A model generated the notes under the pieces. That model saw only the letters and a program-made list of their open reading frames with translations, did not search any database and was not told where the DNA came from. The position numbers were made by a program, and so were the translations under genes. From Symsagittifera roscoffensis (Eukaryota; Xenacoelomorpha; Acoela; Convolutidae), in assembly GCF_963678635.1 (NCBI RefSeq), contig NC_087067.1:50214233-50278232 (forward strand): 64,000 bases of DNA, read 5' to 3'. Positions 23,816 through 34,189 of the stretch are shown here, piece by piece; within the stretch, counting starts at the first letter, position 1; each line of letters opens with the position of its first letter.

Positions 23816-25464
23816 TTAAGTTTTCTTTCCTTGTAGTTCCATTTTACTAGTCGAGAATGTAGGTCTCCTTAGTTTCCTTCTCGGTGATGGTGACATTGTA
23901 TCTTCTGATGATAACGGAATTTCCCCTGGCAAAATTGGAATCGTTTGTGACCCTTGTTTCTCTTCTACGTTTTTTACCGAATGTTTTAGTGGGCTTCCGA
24001 AAAATTCTGTCTGCCGCTTGCTTCTGCCCGACGACCTTGAGTTGTTCGACACCTGTGAATCGTTATCGCCTTCTCCGTTTCTCTTCTCCCTTTTCTTCTC
24101 TGGTTTCCTTCTATCTGCTGATTTATCTTTCTCTGATTTCTTTTCCGTCGTTTCTGATGTTATTCCCATCTTCCCGTCTAATTTTTCTACCTCGTTCTGT
24201 GAAGTATTTGACTTCTCTGTTGCCGTCTTACTCTGAGTCCCCTCCATACTGTCTTGCGTCTTCTTCTTCTCTGTTGTCGGTACTGAGGGAATTGGACAGT
24301 TTATGCTTTCTTTCGTTTGATTCTCAATTTGCATTTCTTTTGTTCCGGCTGGTATTATGGAGATTGGACATTCTTCTGTCGACTGTGCCTCTAATCTCTT
24401 TTCTGCTGGTGGTACTACTTGCACCTCGTGTTCTGGGGAGCTGCTTGATGACATGGTTAGGTCTATTACTCCTCCACTCGGTACTTCTTTAAGTACATTT
24501 GGCGATGCTTTATATCTGGAAGCTAAAGTTGGCGGGTTCTTTCTCGCTGTCTTCGTCAGCGTGGAATATAGTTTCATCGTCTTCGCATGTGGTCTATCCA
24601 GTTTCTCGAATGGCCTGTCAAGTGTCATATTTTCCGTGTCTAAATTTTCTGTTGACGTTGAAACCGGTGAGACGTCTGGTCTCGGCAGGATATGAACCGG
24701 TCTGTTTGGTCCACTTGAGCTGCACTGATGTAATGGTTTCCTCGGCGTGCTTGCGGCTGGTGTCTTCTTTCCTAAACCTGAACAATATGCTGACTTGATT
24801 TTCGGTTTAAGTGATATGTGGTTTTTTCTAATTACTTTCCCATTTTTGGTAATGTAAGTATTCTTAGTGACTTTAACAATTTTCCCATTAAACCGCTTGA
24901 ATAAAGGACGTCCCGATTTCCTGTCTAATATTTTCCGGTATACCACTACTTCCTCCGGATAGTGAATAAGATCGAATTCTAGATTACTTGATTTAAGTCG
25001 CTTCTGAGGCTTGCTGCTAATAATGGGTTTCTTTCAGTCAGTTTTCTCAATGCCTCAGATCCCTCCTTGTGTGAAAGATGTCTCTCGTGCAATTTCCAGT
25101 CCGATGCTGCCTTTGCCAGATTTTCCATTGCCCTGATACTCTCTGGCTCTTCTCCAGTCCTTTTCATTTTTGGTGACACGTCTCTGCTTGCCATCCCTTT
25201 CTTCACCACCTTTACTCTAGTCCTTGAGTCCGCCGATTCTCGCATCTCCTCCGGCTTCAATAGTGATCTCTCCAGTCTCTGTTGATCTAGATTTAACGAA
25301 CATTTTAGTTTATCCCTGAAATTAGACCATTCCTTTTTCGGTTTCTGTCCAAAATGAAGTTCGAAAGATGACTTTTTAAGGATGCTGTGACGTGATATTC
25401 GAATATCTTCCAAAATTGACTTGACTGCTGTTTGTATATCCTCAAAATTTGGGTCCAATTGCAT
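23816..25464 (-). pseudogene. pol: Integrase C-terminal part and basic tail of gypsy Pol
   Basis: Two open pieces on the minus strand, 25,464-24,979 and 24,946-23,816, continue the integrase after its catalytic E with one frameshift near 24,985. The first has the post-catalytic helix region (SSFELHFGQKPKKEW). The second starts with a YRKILDRKSGRPLFKRFNG segment and VTKNTYITKNGKVIRKNHIS, which resembles the SH3-like C-terminal module of Ty3 integrases. A Ser/Lys/Glu-rich low-complexity tail of about 300 residues follows and reaches almost to the polypurine tract. Opposite-strand open frames here (such as 23,884-24,492) are by-products of its composition. Confidence 0.7.
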
Positions 25465-25479
25465 TGTGCCTAGTTTTTT

Positions 25480-26160
25480 TTATGGTTTGAATACATCTTT
25501 CTACTAATATATACCCTGGTGGTCTCCTACTGGGCAAAAGATTTGATTTATTCCCTTCGATTTACAAAATTCTGCTACTTTCGCATTTTTGAATCCCGAA
25601 TATTGATCTGTCCTTAAATTCTTTGGTATGGTATGTTGGTGTATGTAGTTTGTTAAGAATTTGAGTATTTTTTTGCTCCCCGACTTCCTGGTGATCATGG
25701 CAGAAGGGTACTTCGAAAATCAATCAATAGCGACTATTATGAATAGTTTCTTCTTCCCTTAGAATCGAACATTGGGCCAGCAAGGTCTATTTGTAATTCC
25801 TCGTTCACCTCTGATAATTCTGGTAAGGGTTCTGCAGAATTGAATGTTTTAGACGTTTTAAGGTTCTTACCATACGCTGAACATGATCTGAAGGTTTGGC
25901 ATAAATCAATGATCTCCCTATGCATTTTCGGCCACCACAGATATTGTGTCGCGTCAACCATTGCCTCTTAACCTGGCTGTGTTCTGTGCAATCGGGCCAT
26001 CACTGCTTTTCTCAGACAAGTTGGTATTGCCACTCTATTGTCAATAATGATGCAGTCGTTGATTAATGAGGCGTCGTCCCAAAAGTTTGCCATGTAGCTG
26101 CCCAATCTCAAGAATCCTTCTCTATCCTTCGCTAGGATGTGTTTCCTTAGTTGGCCTAAC
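25480..26160 (-). pseudogene. pol: Gypsy integrase zinc-binding and catalytic core, broken
   Basis: The zinc-binding module reads ARLHRTQPG, an in-frame TAA (25,968-25,970), then YLWWPKMHREI and CQTFRSCSAYGKN. The usual second His (THPG) is Gln and one Cys of the CxxC pair is Phe. The catalytic core has IDLAGP (first Asp), LRTDQYSGFKN (second Asp) and LVERCIQTIKK (Glu), spread over three frames. Decay includes a TGA in the AID-FSKYPSA segment. Ty3-type DDE integrase is certain from the motif order; activity is not possible. Confidence 0.8.
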
Positions 26161-27288
26161 TGGCTGTCTTCCGTCGTGAGTTCCCCCAATAGATCCGCAT
26201 CGAGTATGTTATGGAGGCCTGTGGTGAATGATTTCTTGTTTGTGTTCACTGGAGCTTCTTGTTCTTTCTTCCTTCCAAATTTATCTGCTATCATGTTGAC
26301 CCTCACTGTCCTTTTCATTCTGTTCGTTCTGAAGTTTGCCAGCATTCGAGCGTAGTGCATCTTGTTCTTGTTTACGATATTGATCCTTTTCCTTTTCCTG
26401 CTCTCGGTTATCATCTCCACTGTCTGTCTTGTTTCTGCTCTATTTCTTTCCTCAATCGGGTTTTCCATCTGTTTTATGGATGGCAGGATGAAATTACTCA
26501 TTTTCCTCTGAAAATTGTGTTTTGTTGGATTGATTATGAATTTATTTGAACTATTGATGTTTAAGTTTAAGGTCGGGGACAAGGAAATTTGTTTATTTTT
26601 GGCTGAATATAACTCCATTGCTTCTGATTGGTTGGATTTTGTTACGACGCCCTCTCGTGGTGAACTGGTTAAATATGGCGTAGTTGTGAATAAATCAAAA
26701 TTTGACGAATCTGATTGGTTACAATTTTCACCGCATGACTTTCCGCTCTCTCGTGGTGAGTTGTGCATTTGCATATCTTGTTTTGATTGGTTGTTGTTTT
26801 TGCCGCATGAATTTCCGATCTGTACTTGAGGGATTTGAATTTGCATACCTTGGATAGTGTCAGTTCCGCATGACAATGCGCTCTCTTGCGGATGTGTGAA
26901 CATATGCATATCTGATCCTGATTGGTTGATACTTGTTCCTTCCGTATTGGATGTTTTGTTACTTTTTGCGGTTCTGCATCGAGGATCTGATTGGATAAAT
27001 TCTTTGTACGAGATATCGACGCCCCCTTGTGTCCTTTGGAAATTGGGTGTTTTCCTCCGTTCTCCCTCCCAATTAGTGGAAATATCTTTGAAATTATCCT
27101 GTTTTCCTCTAGGTGGGCCTTGACTAATTGGATTTTATCAATTTCTTTTGTCGGCGCTGGAGTGTTGATCACCCTACATGCCTCATCAAAGTTTTCGATG
27201 GCTTTGACTACAAACTGTATGTATTTTGATATAGGTGGTGCCTCAAATTTAGGGCTTCTTGATAAGTAATAGGCATTCCTATTTTAGC
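26161..27288 (-). pseudogene. RNase H-integrase linker with imperfect tandem repeats
   Basis: After the RNase H end (AYYLSRSPKFEAPP, about 27,270) the minus strand encodes a linker of about 370 residues before integrase, longer than the usual tether. Between about 26,930 and 26,620 the DNA carries four to five imperfect units of about 58-80 bp sharing CCAATCA, GATATGCA, CGAGAGAGCG and GTCATGCGG. These appear in the protein as SCG..NQS..MQ repeats. The remainder is basic (RKRKRINIVNKN). Frames change within the repeats. This may be a lineage-specific expansion. Confidence 0.6.
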
Positions 27289-28684
27289 TCCTGCGATGTG
27301 AGAAATTGTATATTCGAATGGTAGCATTCTGTCTGCCCATCTTGTCAGTCTGGACTGATATGTTTTGTTGCCCCAATTTTCTGTTAATGCTGTGACTATG
27401 GCCTTGTGGTCGGTTAATATTTGCTATTGGTTTCCCAATAAATAGTTTCTGAAGAATTCACATGACCATACCACCGCTAGTAGTTCGAGCTCGTTAGTGC
27501 TGTAGTTTTGTTCAGCTGCATTCAAAAATCTCGATGTGAATGCGATTGGTACCCATTTGTCCGGTTCCAATTCTTGCTCTAATGCAGCCCCCAATCCTTT
27601 GTGACTGGCGTCACATTTACTCCTACATTGTTTGGTGGCATCGTAATGGTGCGTTTTTGATATGTTGGCGATTAGTTGCAGGGTTTTCTTAAATGCGTTG
27701 TTTGCTTCTTCACTCCAAATGAATTTTTTTTTTGTTATCCGCCTTCAATGATGGGCGTAATGGTTCGGTGTCTTTTTGGAGATTGGGTATAAATCTGGAC
27801 ATGTGATTTAAAATACCCATGAATGATCTCAGTTGTTTCAGAGATTTTGGCGGTTGTAATGCCATTACTGCTTCTACCTTCGAGTGTTTTGGTCTCACTC
27901 CTGTCTCATCTATCTCGAATCCCAGCCAGATTAATTTTGTTTTTGAAAATTCGCATTTGCTGAGTTTTAGCGCAAATCCTTCTTTATCTAACCTTGACAG
28001 GATTTTGTCAATTATTTCATTGTGTTCCGTGACTGAACCTTTTGATACTATTAGTATGTCATCTAAGAAACAGAAGACTCCTTGAATTCCTTGGATTGTG
28101 TTGTCCATTGCCTTCTGGTATTCCTTTGGCATGTCTGTTAGTCCATAAAATCTGGTTTTGAATCTATACGTTCAAGTAAATTCCCCGCATACGATGCTGA
28201 AGTTACAGTGTTTGCTCACGGATTCGTCTAATGGGAGTTGACTGAATGCGTACTTTAGATCTAATGACCTAAAACAGACTGTGCCCTCTGTCTTGGCTGT
28301 AATTATTTGGGCTGCTGAGTCGAGTAGTTCTAATAAATTTGGCATCTGAAATTTATTTTTGAAGATCTGTGAGTTCATTGGTTTTGCGTCCATTGCTAGT
28401 TTCACCGTGCCGTCCTTTTTTGCTGTTATGACTACTGGAGCTACGAAATGATCACTTGTGCATTTATCAAGTTTTACTATGTGGCCTTCTTTTATGAGTT
28501 TCTTAATTTCCGCTCCCACTTTGGTTTGAATATGGATTGGCACTCTTCTGCCTTTTTCCTGAATTGGGATCAATGGTGATTCAAATGACGTGAATACCTT
28601 GTGGTTCTTTGAGCGTCCCAATCTATGGAATACATCCTTGTATTTCTTAGTAAATTTGTTCCTCCAAAAGGTCGATTCGACTTA
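27289..28684 (-). pseudogene. pol: Gypsy reverse transcriptase and RNase H, broken
   Basis: RT on the minus strand runs in the same frame as gag-protease, separated from it only by TAA at 28,684-28,682. It has KKDGTVKLAMDAKPMNSQ, SLDLKYAFSQLPLD and CFLDDILI (28,070-28,059), where F-LDD replaces the usual Y-x-DD. A TGA at 28,174-28,172 sits where this family normally has Trp. A frameshift in an A-run near 27,725 is followed by RNase H with KCDASHKGLGAAL, NELELLAVVW and ILTDHKAI, plus one TAG. All changes are point mutations or single indels, so the element decayed gradually. Confidence 0.85.
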
Positions 28685-30178
28685 TTCATTTTCTTGCTCT
28701 TCTGAAATTGCATTTATTGAATTTTTGGGTGGTTTTAGTTGAGTTGTTACTATTCCCAAGTCTGGTTGGATGTCTAAGCCCAATAAACATCTGGTTCTAT
28801 TCTCGGAAATTAAGAATTTCGCTCCTTGCAGTCTCCATTCATTTGAGTAAATGTCAATTTCTAGCATTCCGAAGAGTTTTATCTGTTTGTGGTTGTAATC
28901 TACGTACGTTGTGGATAACGGATTCTTATCTAGTGATATGATTTTTGCGTTGTGTTCTTTCTGCAATAGAGTTTGAGCTGTACGTTTGTTTACAAATGAT
29001 GCTGAACTTCCAGTGTCAACGGTGGCGCTAAGTAAAGAGCCTTTTGTTTTTAGCGTTGTTCTTAGACACTTAGTTTTCCCCGTTGCAGAGTTGATTACTT
29101 CTAGATTCTTGACTGTTTCCGTTTGTAGTGATGCTTCCGAGATTTTTGGGACTGAGTGGTTCTCTTCACTGTCTGAGTCTATGAAGTTACAGTCCTCTTC
29201 TTCGTCTGGATCTGGTTGTTCGACATTGGCCACTTGAATACAGTTGCAGCATTTCGCAAAATATCCCTTTTTCCCACAATTTCTACATGTTGCTCCTCTG
29301 GCTTGGCATTTAGATTTGTGTTCGGGTGTGAATCTTCTTCCACAGAAATAGCATGGTTTAGATTGAGTGTTCGACTGGTCTTGCTGGTTTTTGGGTTTGA
29401 AATTTCCTTTCCCTAGCGCTTTATTCATTCTGTTTTGGACATTGTTTTTGGACTGGATGGACATCAGTGGTTCTTGTTTGACCCGAAACTGGTTAGATGA
29501 GTTTGTGAAGTTCGCTGAATTGCTCGTTGTAGATGGGTTCTGCTTTTGGAGGATGCTCGCTGTCACGTATCCCTTCTCCTGAAGTAATGCCGATTTGAGG
29601 GTATCATCTACTGTGGCTCCTGGTCTAATGCAAAGTTCTCTATGTATGTCAGAGAATCTCATTTTTGCAATAAAGATGTCGCGAATGACTTCCTTCTCTA
29701 TCTCCTCTGTCCATCCACATTTTGAAGCTTGTCCTGCTAGGCGGAGGTAAAATGATTCGAGGCTTTCCTTGTCCCCGTGCGATGCGTTGTAGATTTGCAT
29801 CCTTTCTATGATATAGTTCTTTTCCCGTTTCAATAGTTGTTCGCAAGCATCGTGGAAAAATTTGAATTTTACTGTGTTTAGGTTGGTATATGCATGTTGC
29901 TGAAGGAATCTTTTCTTCCCTTTGTTTCCCAAGGCGAAGAATAACCTTGACTTAATCCTTGCATCTGCTTCGTGATAATACACTTTTTTACTTATTTTGG
30001 GTCCCTTCTTTCTTCGTTCTTCCTTCGCTTCGTTTGTTCTCCTGGTTGCCGCTTCATTTCTTGCGGTTCTACTGTCCGCTTCTTCTGCCATTTCTGAATT
30101 TGAAATCTGTTCAGGTCTTGGTGGGGGGTCGTCGTGGGGCAACAATAGTTTTCGAATGATATAAAAAAATTCCGTCAA
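28682..30178 (-). CDS. gag: Gypsy Gag-protease (498 codons, N-terminus from Rep-A)
   Basis: The open frame is intact. Likely native start is Met30 (30,091; MAEEADSRTARNE). The first 13 or so codons (MTEFFYIIRKLLL) are translated Rep-A sequence. A helical capsid-like region (FLQQHAYTNLNTVKFKFFHD) precedes two zinc knuckles (CYFCGRRFTPEHKSKC and CRNCGKKGYFAKC; about 29,350-29,250). An aspartic protease with SATVDTGSSASFVNK follows. It would form particles and process the polyprotein. It is separated from RT by a single TAA in the same frame, which could be suppression or a recent mutation. Confidence 0.8.
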   Translation of the reverse strand: MTEFFYIIRKLLLPHDDPPPRPEQISNSEMAEEADSRTARNEAATRRTNEAKEERRKKGPKISKKVYYHEADARIKSRLFFALGNKGKKRFLQQHAYTNLNTVKFKFFHDACEQLLKREKNYIIERMQIYNASHGDKESLESFYLRLAGQASKCGWTEEIEKEVIRDIFIAKMRFSDIHRELCIRPGATVDDTLKSALLQEKGYVTASILQKQNPSTTSNSANFTNSSNQFRVKQEPLMSIQSKNNVQNRMNKALGKGNFKPKNQQDQSNTQSKPCYFCGRRFTPEHKSKCQARGATCRNCGKKGYFAKCCNCIQVANVEQPDPDEEEDCNFIDSDSEENHSVPKISEASLQTETVKNLEVINSATGKTKCLRTTLKTKGSLLSATVDTGSSASFVNKRTAQTLLQKEHNAKIISLDKNPLSTTYVDYNHKQIKLFGMLEIDIYSNEWRLQGAKFLISENRTRCLLGLDIQPDLGIVTTQLKPPKNSINAISEEQENE

Positions 30179-30273
30179 AAATGGCTAGTTAAAAAGTCAA
30201 AATTTGTCTGAAGAAAAAAAAACCCCACCCCGAGCTTAAATATTCCGTTACTTTCGTATCGAAAGTCGGAACA
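30140..30273 (-). repeat. Rep-A 5' fragment joined to gypsy gag
   Basis: Minus strand: begins TGTTCCGACTTTCG (30,273) and runs to ATCATTCGAAAAC-TATTGTTG (about 30,140), where it joins gag. It replaces the gypsy 5' UTR, and the abutting LTR remnant is only 49 bp. Confidence 0.75.
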
Positions 30274-30322
30274 ATAAGTTATAACGTCCTCTATCTTAGG
30301 TGGTCTACTCACTACCACCACA
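30274..30322 (-). repeat. 5' LTR remnant of gypsy element (49 bp)
   Basis: Repeats the inner end of the LTR at 23,674-23,722 with one C/T difference (CTATCTTAGG versus CTATCCTAGG) and ends CACCACA directly before AGCGC. Confidence 0.8.
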
Positions 30323-30573
30323 AGCGCGAAATATATCGCGCGTTAATTGTCCCAAATTGGCCAAAATGGCAATCTTTAAACCCCCATAACTTTACGAAAA
30401 ATGATCACAGGTGAAATATTTTTTCAAATTTGAGCTCAGGACAACAATACCTTTTGATTGATTAAAAAAAATTCTGTCAAAAATGGCTAGTTAAAAAGTC
30501 GAAATTTGTCTGAAGAAAAAAACCCACCCCGAGCACAAATATTCCGTTACTTTCGTATCGAAAGTCGTAACAA
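30323..30573 (-). repeat. Rep-A 5' part, continuation of the gypsy insertion host
   Basis: Starts with the duplicated AGCGC and continues GAAATATATCGCGCG, ending CGAAAGTCGTAACA, the 5' terminus of a minus-strand Rep-A. With 23,156-23,446 it makes up one interrupted copy. Confidence 0.8.
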
Positions 30574-30624
30574 AAACGCGAACCATGTTTTGGAAAATTT
30601 TAAAGCCCAATTTTTTTTTCTGCA

Positions 30625-30828
30625 ATGACCCATCTACATCTAAGGGACCCAAATATCATACTTGTATCCACTGCTAGCATCAAAAAAGCATGTCTTCATG
30701 TACAATTACCAGAGGAAGTCAAGATGTTTGATCTGGTTCTGGGACAAGTCCAGCAAAACACAAAATCTGGAGAGACGAGAGTAGTTAGAGTTGCTCGGAA
30801 AGGACGTCAAGTTTTTGTTCGTCAATAA
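30625..30828 (+). CDS. Possible 3'-terminal host exon, unknown protein
   Basis: A 67-codon open stretch with a codon mix unlike the surrounding AT-rich DNA (VQLPEEVKMFDLVLGQV, ETRVVRVARKGRQVFVRQ). AATAAA overlaps its stop (CGTCAATAAAATC). A T-run precedes it. It may be an independent short gene starting at ATG 30,625 or the last exon of a gene broken by the repeats. I do not recognise the product. Confidence 0.3.
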   Translation: MTHLHLRDPNIILVSTASIKKACLHVQLPEEVKMFDLVLGQVQQNTKSGETRVVRVARKGRQVFVRQ

Positions 30829-31225
30829 AATCTCATCGCTTTGTTTTGACATTTTTCGGTGTCTGACTTTCGATAACCCTCTTGCAAGTTTTTTGATAAT
30901 CCGTGGCATAATCTGAATAAATAATAGATGACCAGGTTGTCGGTGAATTACACTAACTTTTATTTATCACCTGATCTAACCAAATAACTCATCGAAAGCT
31001 TTGAAACTTAAAGTCTTCAAAATGTTAAACTGATCTTTCTTTAAAGTCAACTGTAATGAAACCGACTGTTTTAACCAAGACTCTAATTATAGCGCTGTGT
31101 CGAAATTAATTCTCGCAATATATGCATCATGCTCTATCGTGTTTGCCAGTTCAAGGTCTCCTGTTATTCCTTTATTACGGCTAAATTGTGTACTTTCAAA
31201 TTTGTTTGCGGACTCCGTGATTATG
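30829..31225. other. Intergenic, no gene seen
   Basis: Sequence between the candidate exon and the left TIR of MITE-C. No motif recognised. Confidence 0.4.
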
Positions 31226-31227
31226 TA

Positions 31228-32169
31228 CCCGGGTTGACCTCCATACACCGAAAACTGTTATCATACAATTCCATACATCAAGTGTGTGGAAAAATGCTTG
31301 TCATACAATTTTCATACAATTTCTAAAAATGGTTGAAAACTGGTATAAACTTATTTCTGTGGCTGTTTGATTCTTATAAAACAGTCTGGTGATAAAAAAC
31401 TGAGGTTCTCGTTTTTTGAAAAAAATGCTTATCATACAATTCCCATATATGGAAATTGTATGACTGGCATTTTTTTGATGGCGACACAAAAAATTTTTCA
31501 AGTAATTCTGAAAATTTGGCACAAAAATTTTTTTGTTTTTTTTTTCAACCGCAAATCGAATTTCGTACGCAAACAAACATTTTTCGAAAAATTTTTTTTG
31601 CATGCAAAATTTATTATTTTGTGTGCATAACATAGTCATGGATACGATAAAATTGGATTTTATTTTCTTTTCACTTAAATTTTTTTTTCAAAGTTGCTGA
31701 AAATTCCTATTTCTGTTTTATGGGGTGTTAATGTATGCCTTGATCAGTGTCTGATAACTTGAAAATTCAAAAATTTAAAATAATCATCATTAAAAAAATT
31801 TTGCCAAAAAATAAAAGTTCGTTACTTTTGTTATATGAATTGTGAAAAACAGCAAAGTTCAGGTCGTTAGCTATGCATTGTAAATGCAAGACCGTCCAAC
31901 CTTTGGTGTTTTGAGTAACCAAGGTCTTTGTCACTGGTGATCGGTTGCAAAGGCAACCAAAAAAATTTTCAGAAACTAAATTTAGAAAGAAAAAAATCAA
32001 AATTTTTTGGTTTATGGAAAAACACCTATCATACAATTTTCATATATAGAAAAATGTTCATCATAGAGATTTCATACAATGTTCTGTACGTATGGCATTG
32101 TATGGAATTGTATGACAAGAAGTTTTTCATAAATGGAAATTGTATGATTAGAAGTTTTGGTCAACCCGG
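31228..32169. mobile_element. MITE-C: 943-bp TIR element with TA target duplication
   Basis: Left TIR CCCGGGTTGACC (31,228-31,239) with TA before it. Right TIR GGTCAACCCGG at 32,159-32,169; its last G and the flanking TA lie at 50,845-50,847, beyond the large retroelement that split it. The interior is full of TCATACAATT/AATTGTATGA words in both orientations, including a perfect short palindrome around 31,440. TA duplication and length suggest a Tc1/mariner-type non-autonomous element. There is no transposase ORF. Confidence 0.8.
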
Positions 32170-32574
32170 TGGAACCTGATCTAAACTATATTTTATGATT
32201 GGATAAATTGGATATTTTACCACTGTAAAGTATTTAAAATTAACCAATCATATTCCATCTAACTAACAACCCACTTATTTGTAAGTGCTGAAATTACTTG
32301 TAATTTCAGCACCAGAGAGATTTGAATTTAACTTAGAAATTAGTTGCCTCTCCAAGAGAACTTCAGCAGCCGCAACAAACCAGTATACCCTAGATCTATT
32401 GAGCCTAGCAGAGACTAGTTAAACACCCTAAGAAAGTATAAGAGTAAGATTAGGATCGGTATTAGACTAAGAAGTTGCACGAATCTATCCGGCCGAAAAT
32501 AAGATAGCGTGACGAGCAGAAGGTGTACCCTACCCGAAATTACTCTATGAGTTAACCACATCGGTCCTAACTCA
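32170..32574 (+). repeat. 5' LTR of large element
   Basis: 405 bp, TG...CA. Contains an internal inverted motif around GCTGAAATTACTTGTAATTTCAGC (split here as GCTGAAATTACTT and GTAATTTCAGC). About 98% identical to the 3' LTR. Confidence 0.92.
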
Positions 32575-32576
32575 TC

Positions 32577-32593
32577 TGGTGCAACCATAAGTC
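32577..32593 (+). promoter_or_regulatory. Primer binding site of large element
   Basis: TGGTGCAACCATAAGTC begins 2 bp after the LTR, with the expected TGG complementary to a tRNA CCA end. The tRNA species was not identified. Confidence 0.7.
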
Positions 32594-33727
32594 TCGAATA
32601 AAAGAACTAACCAAAAATAGATTAGAATTTAGACAAAACATTTTCAAAATGTTATACGATAATAATTTAATCGAAATGTCTCTACGACTCAATAGATCAG
32701 AGCCAATATTCCGAACAATAATAGAACTACCCGGAATTGGAAAAAGACCTCGAACAAGAGACGACATACGACAAAGTAGAAACTTACCATATAGTTTTAT
32801 GATTGTACGGCAAAAGCCAACACAAACTTTTATATTTAGAATCTTATTAGCAATGAATTTAGATTTTCATCTGCAAACATAAAATTTTGAAGTCAATCTT
32901 CATGATCATTTCAGGCGCTAAGCAAAATCATTAATGTACAATAACGATTGATAAAAAGATCTCAGATTGTTTTCTTAATTTCTGCAGTCTTATATAAAAC
33001 ATATTTGAAAAATATTTATTGAAAATGAAATAAAAAAATTAGTAGCATGACAATAAATTGTTAGTAATCATAAATCATCTGTTGTCCCAGCTTCATCACC
33101 TAAATATAACAGCAATCATAAGCTCACTAATATCATTAAAATACTAAATCTTTTTCTTAAATAAATTTAAACCATTTTAAGCTTAAATTCACAAAATTTA
33201 AAACCTGATCATCAAGGCCTATCCTTGGATCAAAAAGAACAATTTGCAAGTGTCTAACGACCTCAAACGTCGATTCATTATCCAACCCTTCCAAAAGACC
33301 CAAGATTAATAGAAATTTTTAAATAAAACTAACCATTCAAATTAAGATAAACAGTGAAGAACTCCGGTTATTCATCCTTCACTTGAACCCTCCTCTAAAC
33401 AGACCCAGGATAGATCTTAGACTTAGTAAGTTTAAAATAGTATCTAACGAACTACTTGCGTTCTAATTATACCTGAACCTTGTGGATCGATTTACTATTC
33501 TCCAACCCTTGAACACAATCACTACCCCTAAGTAAGATTAAGTAAGTTAACACCTTAGCCTAGACTAGCCACGAGAAAGTAAAAAATTCATTCCTCGGAA
33601 TCGATATACTTTCTCTCCAACCCTAAATAAAAAGACCCAGGTTAAGCTAACCAAAAAATCGTTAGGACTAATAGTCTAAGAAAATAGAAATAACTAACAA
33701 CTTTTTGCATCCCTCATCCTAAACCTT
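32594..33727 (+). other. 5' leader of large element, with degenerate repeats
   Basis: The leader is 1.1 kb. A 77-codon open frame at 32,649-32,882 starts soon after the primer site; its product is unknown and may be only leader sequence. Between about 33,260 and 33,660 four loose modules of about 105-118 bp share TCCAACCCT (33,281, 33,501, 33,616; AACCCTCC at 33,386), and three also carry AGACCCA(A/G)G. No homology with known leaders was recognised. Confidence 0.5.
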
Positions 33728-34189
33728 ATGTCATTCAAAAATCTAGGAAATAAGCAAACAATCGTTTTACACAACTGTGAGATAGATAACAAAAAATACG
33801 ATCTTGTAATCACACCTCATACACAAACAGTTGGATACATTAGAACAAAACGACAAACAATAAAAAGAAAAATTATAAGCAAACAAAGACAAATCACACG
33901 AAAAAGATTTTCAAAAATTAGAAACGCATTTTCCGAATAAGAAACCAGCAGTTTAGATGAACTCTACAAATTAAAACAATCAAATGATAAAAATTGTCCC
34001 ATTCACGATCAATTATATTTTTCCGATTCAGAAACAACTTCAAATTCATCAAAAAGAGGAAAAAGAAGAATAAAAAAGCAATACAAACACAAACCAGTAC
34101 ACCTGTATAATTGGAATCAACCAATTAGACACATCGATAGCTATATATTAACAGTCTTCAAACAAAAAAATGAGCCACACTCAAAGTGA
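33728..34189 (+). pseudogene. ORF0 of large element: small basic protein, one stop
   Basis: Open from ATG 33,728 to TGA 34,187-34,189 except for TAA at 33,938-33,940. It encodes about 153 codons rich in Lys and Arg (TIKRKIISKQRQITRKR) and ends across the first 20 nt of gag in another frame. I do not recognise it. The basic composition could suit nucleic-acid binding. Copy 1 lacks this region, so conservation cannot be tested here. Confidence 0.45.

Larger units (their letters stand above)
23447..30322 (-). mobile_element. Ty3 (gypsy) retrotransposon, minus strand, decayed
   Basis: Reading on the minus strand the order is truncated 5' LTR (30,322-30,274), a Rep-A fragment, gag-protease, RT, RNase H, a repeat-filled linker, integrase, a basic tail, polypurine tract AGAGGGGGAAA (23,733-23,723) and a 276-bp 3' LTR. 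The target duplication is AGCGC (23,442-23,446 and 30,323-30,327). The domain order RT-RH-IN is that of Ty3/Metaviridae. The double zinc knuckle and protease at the gag end recall the K02A2.6-like elements of invertebrates. Several stops and indels make it non-autonomous now. Confidence 0.9.

Noticed and set aside
23884-24798. Plus-strand open frames of 72-202 codons
   Set aside because: They are antisense shadows of the low-complexity Ser/Lys-rich tail of the minus-strand gypsy Pol.
31301-32179. Short ORFs on both strands in MITE-C
   Set aside because: They fall in palindromic AT-rich transposon sequence and have no conserved motif.
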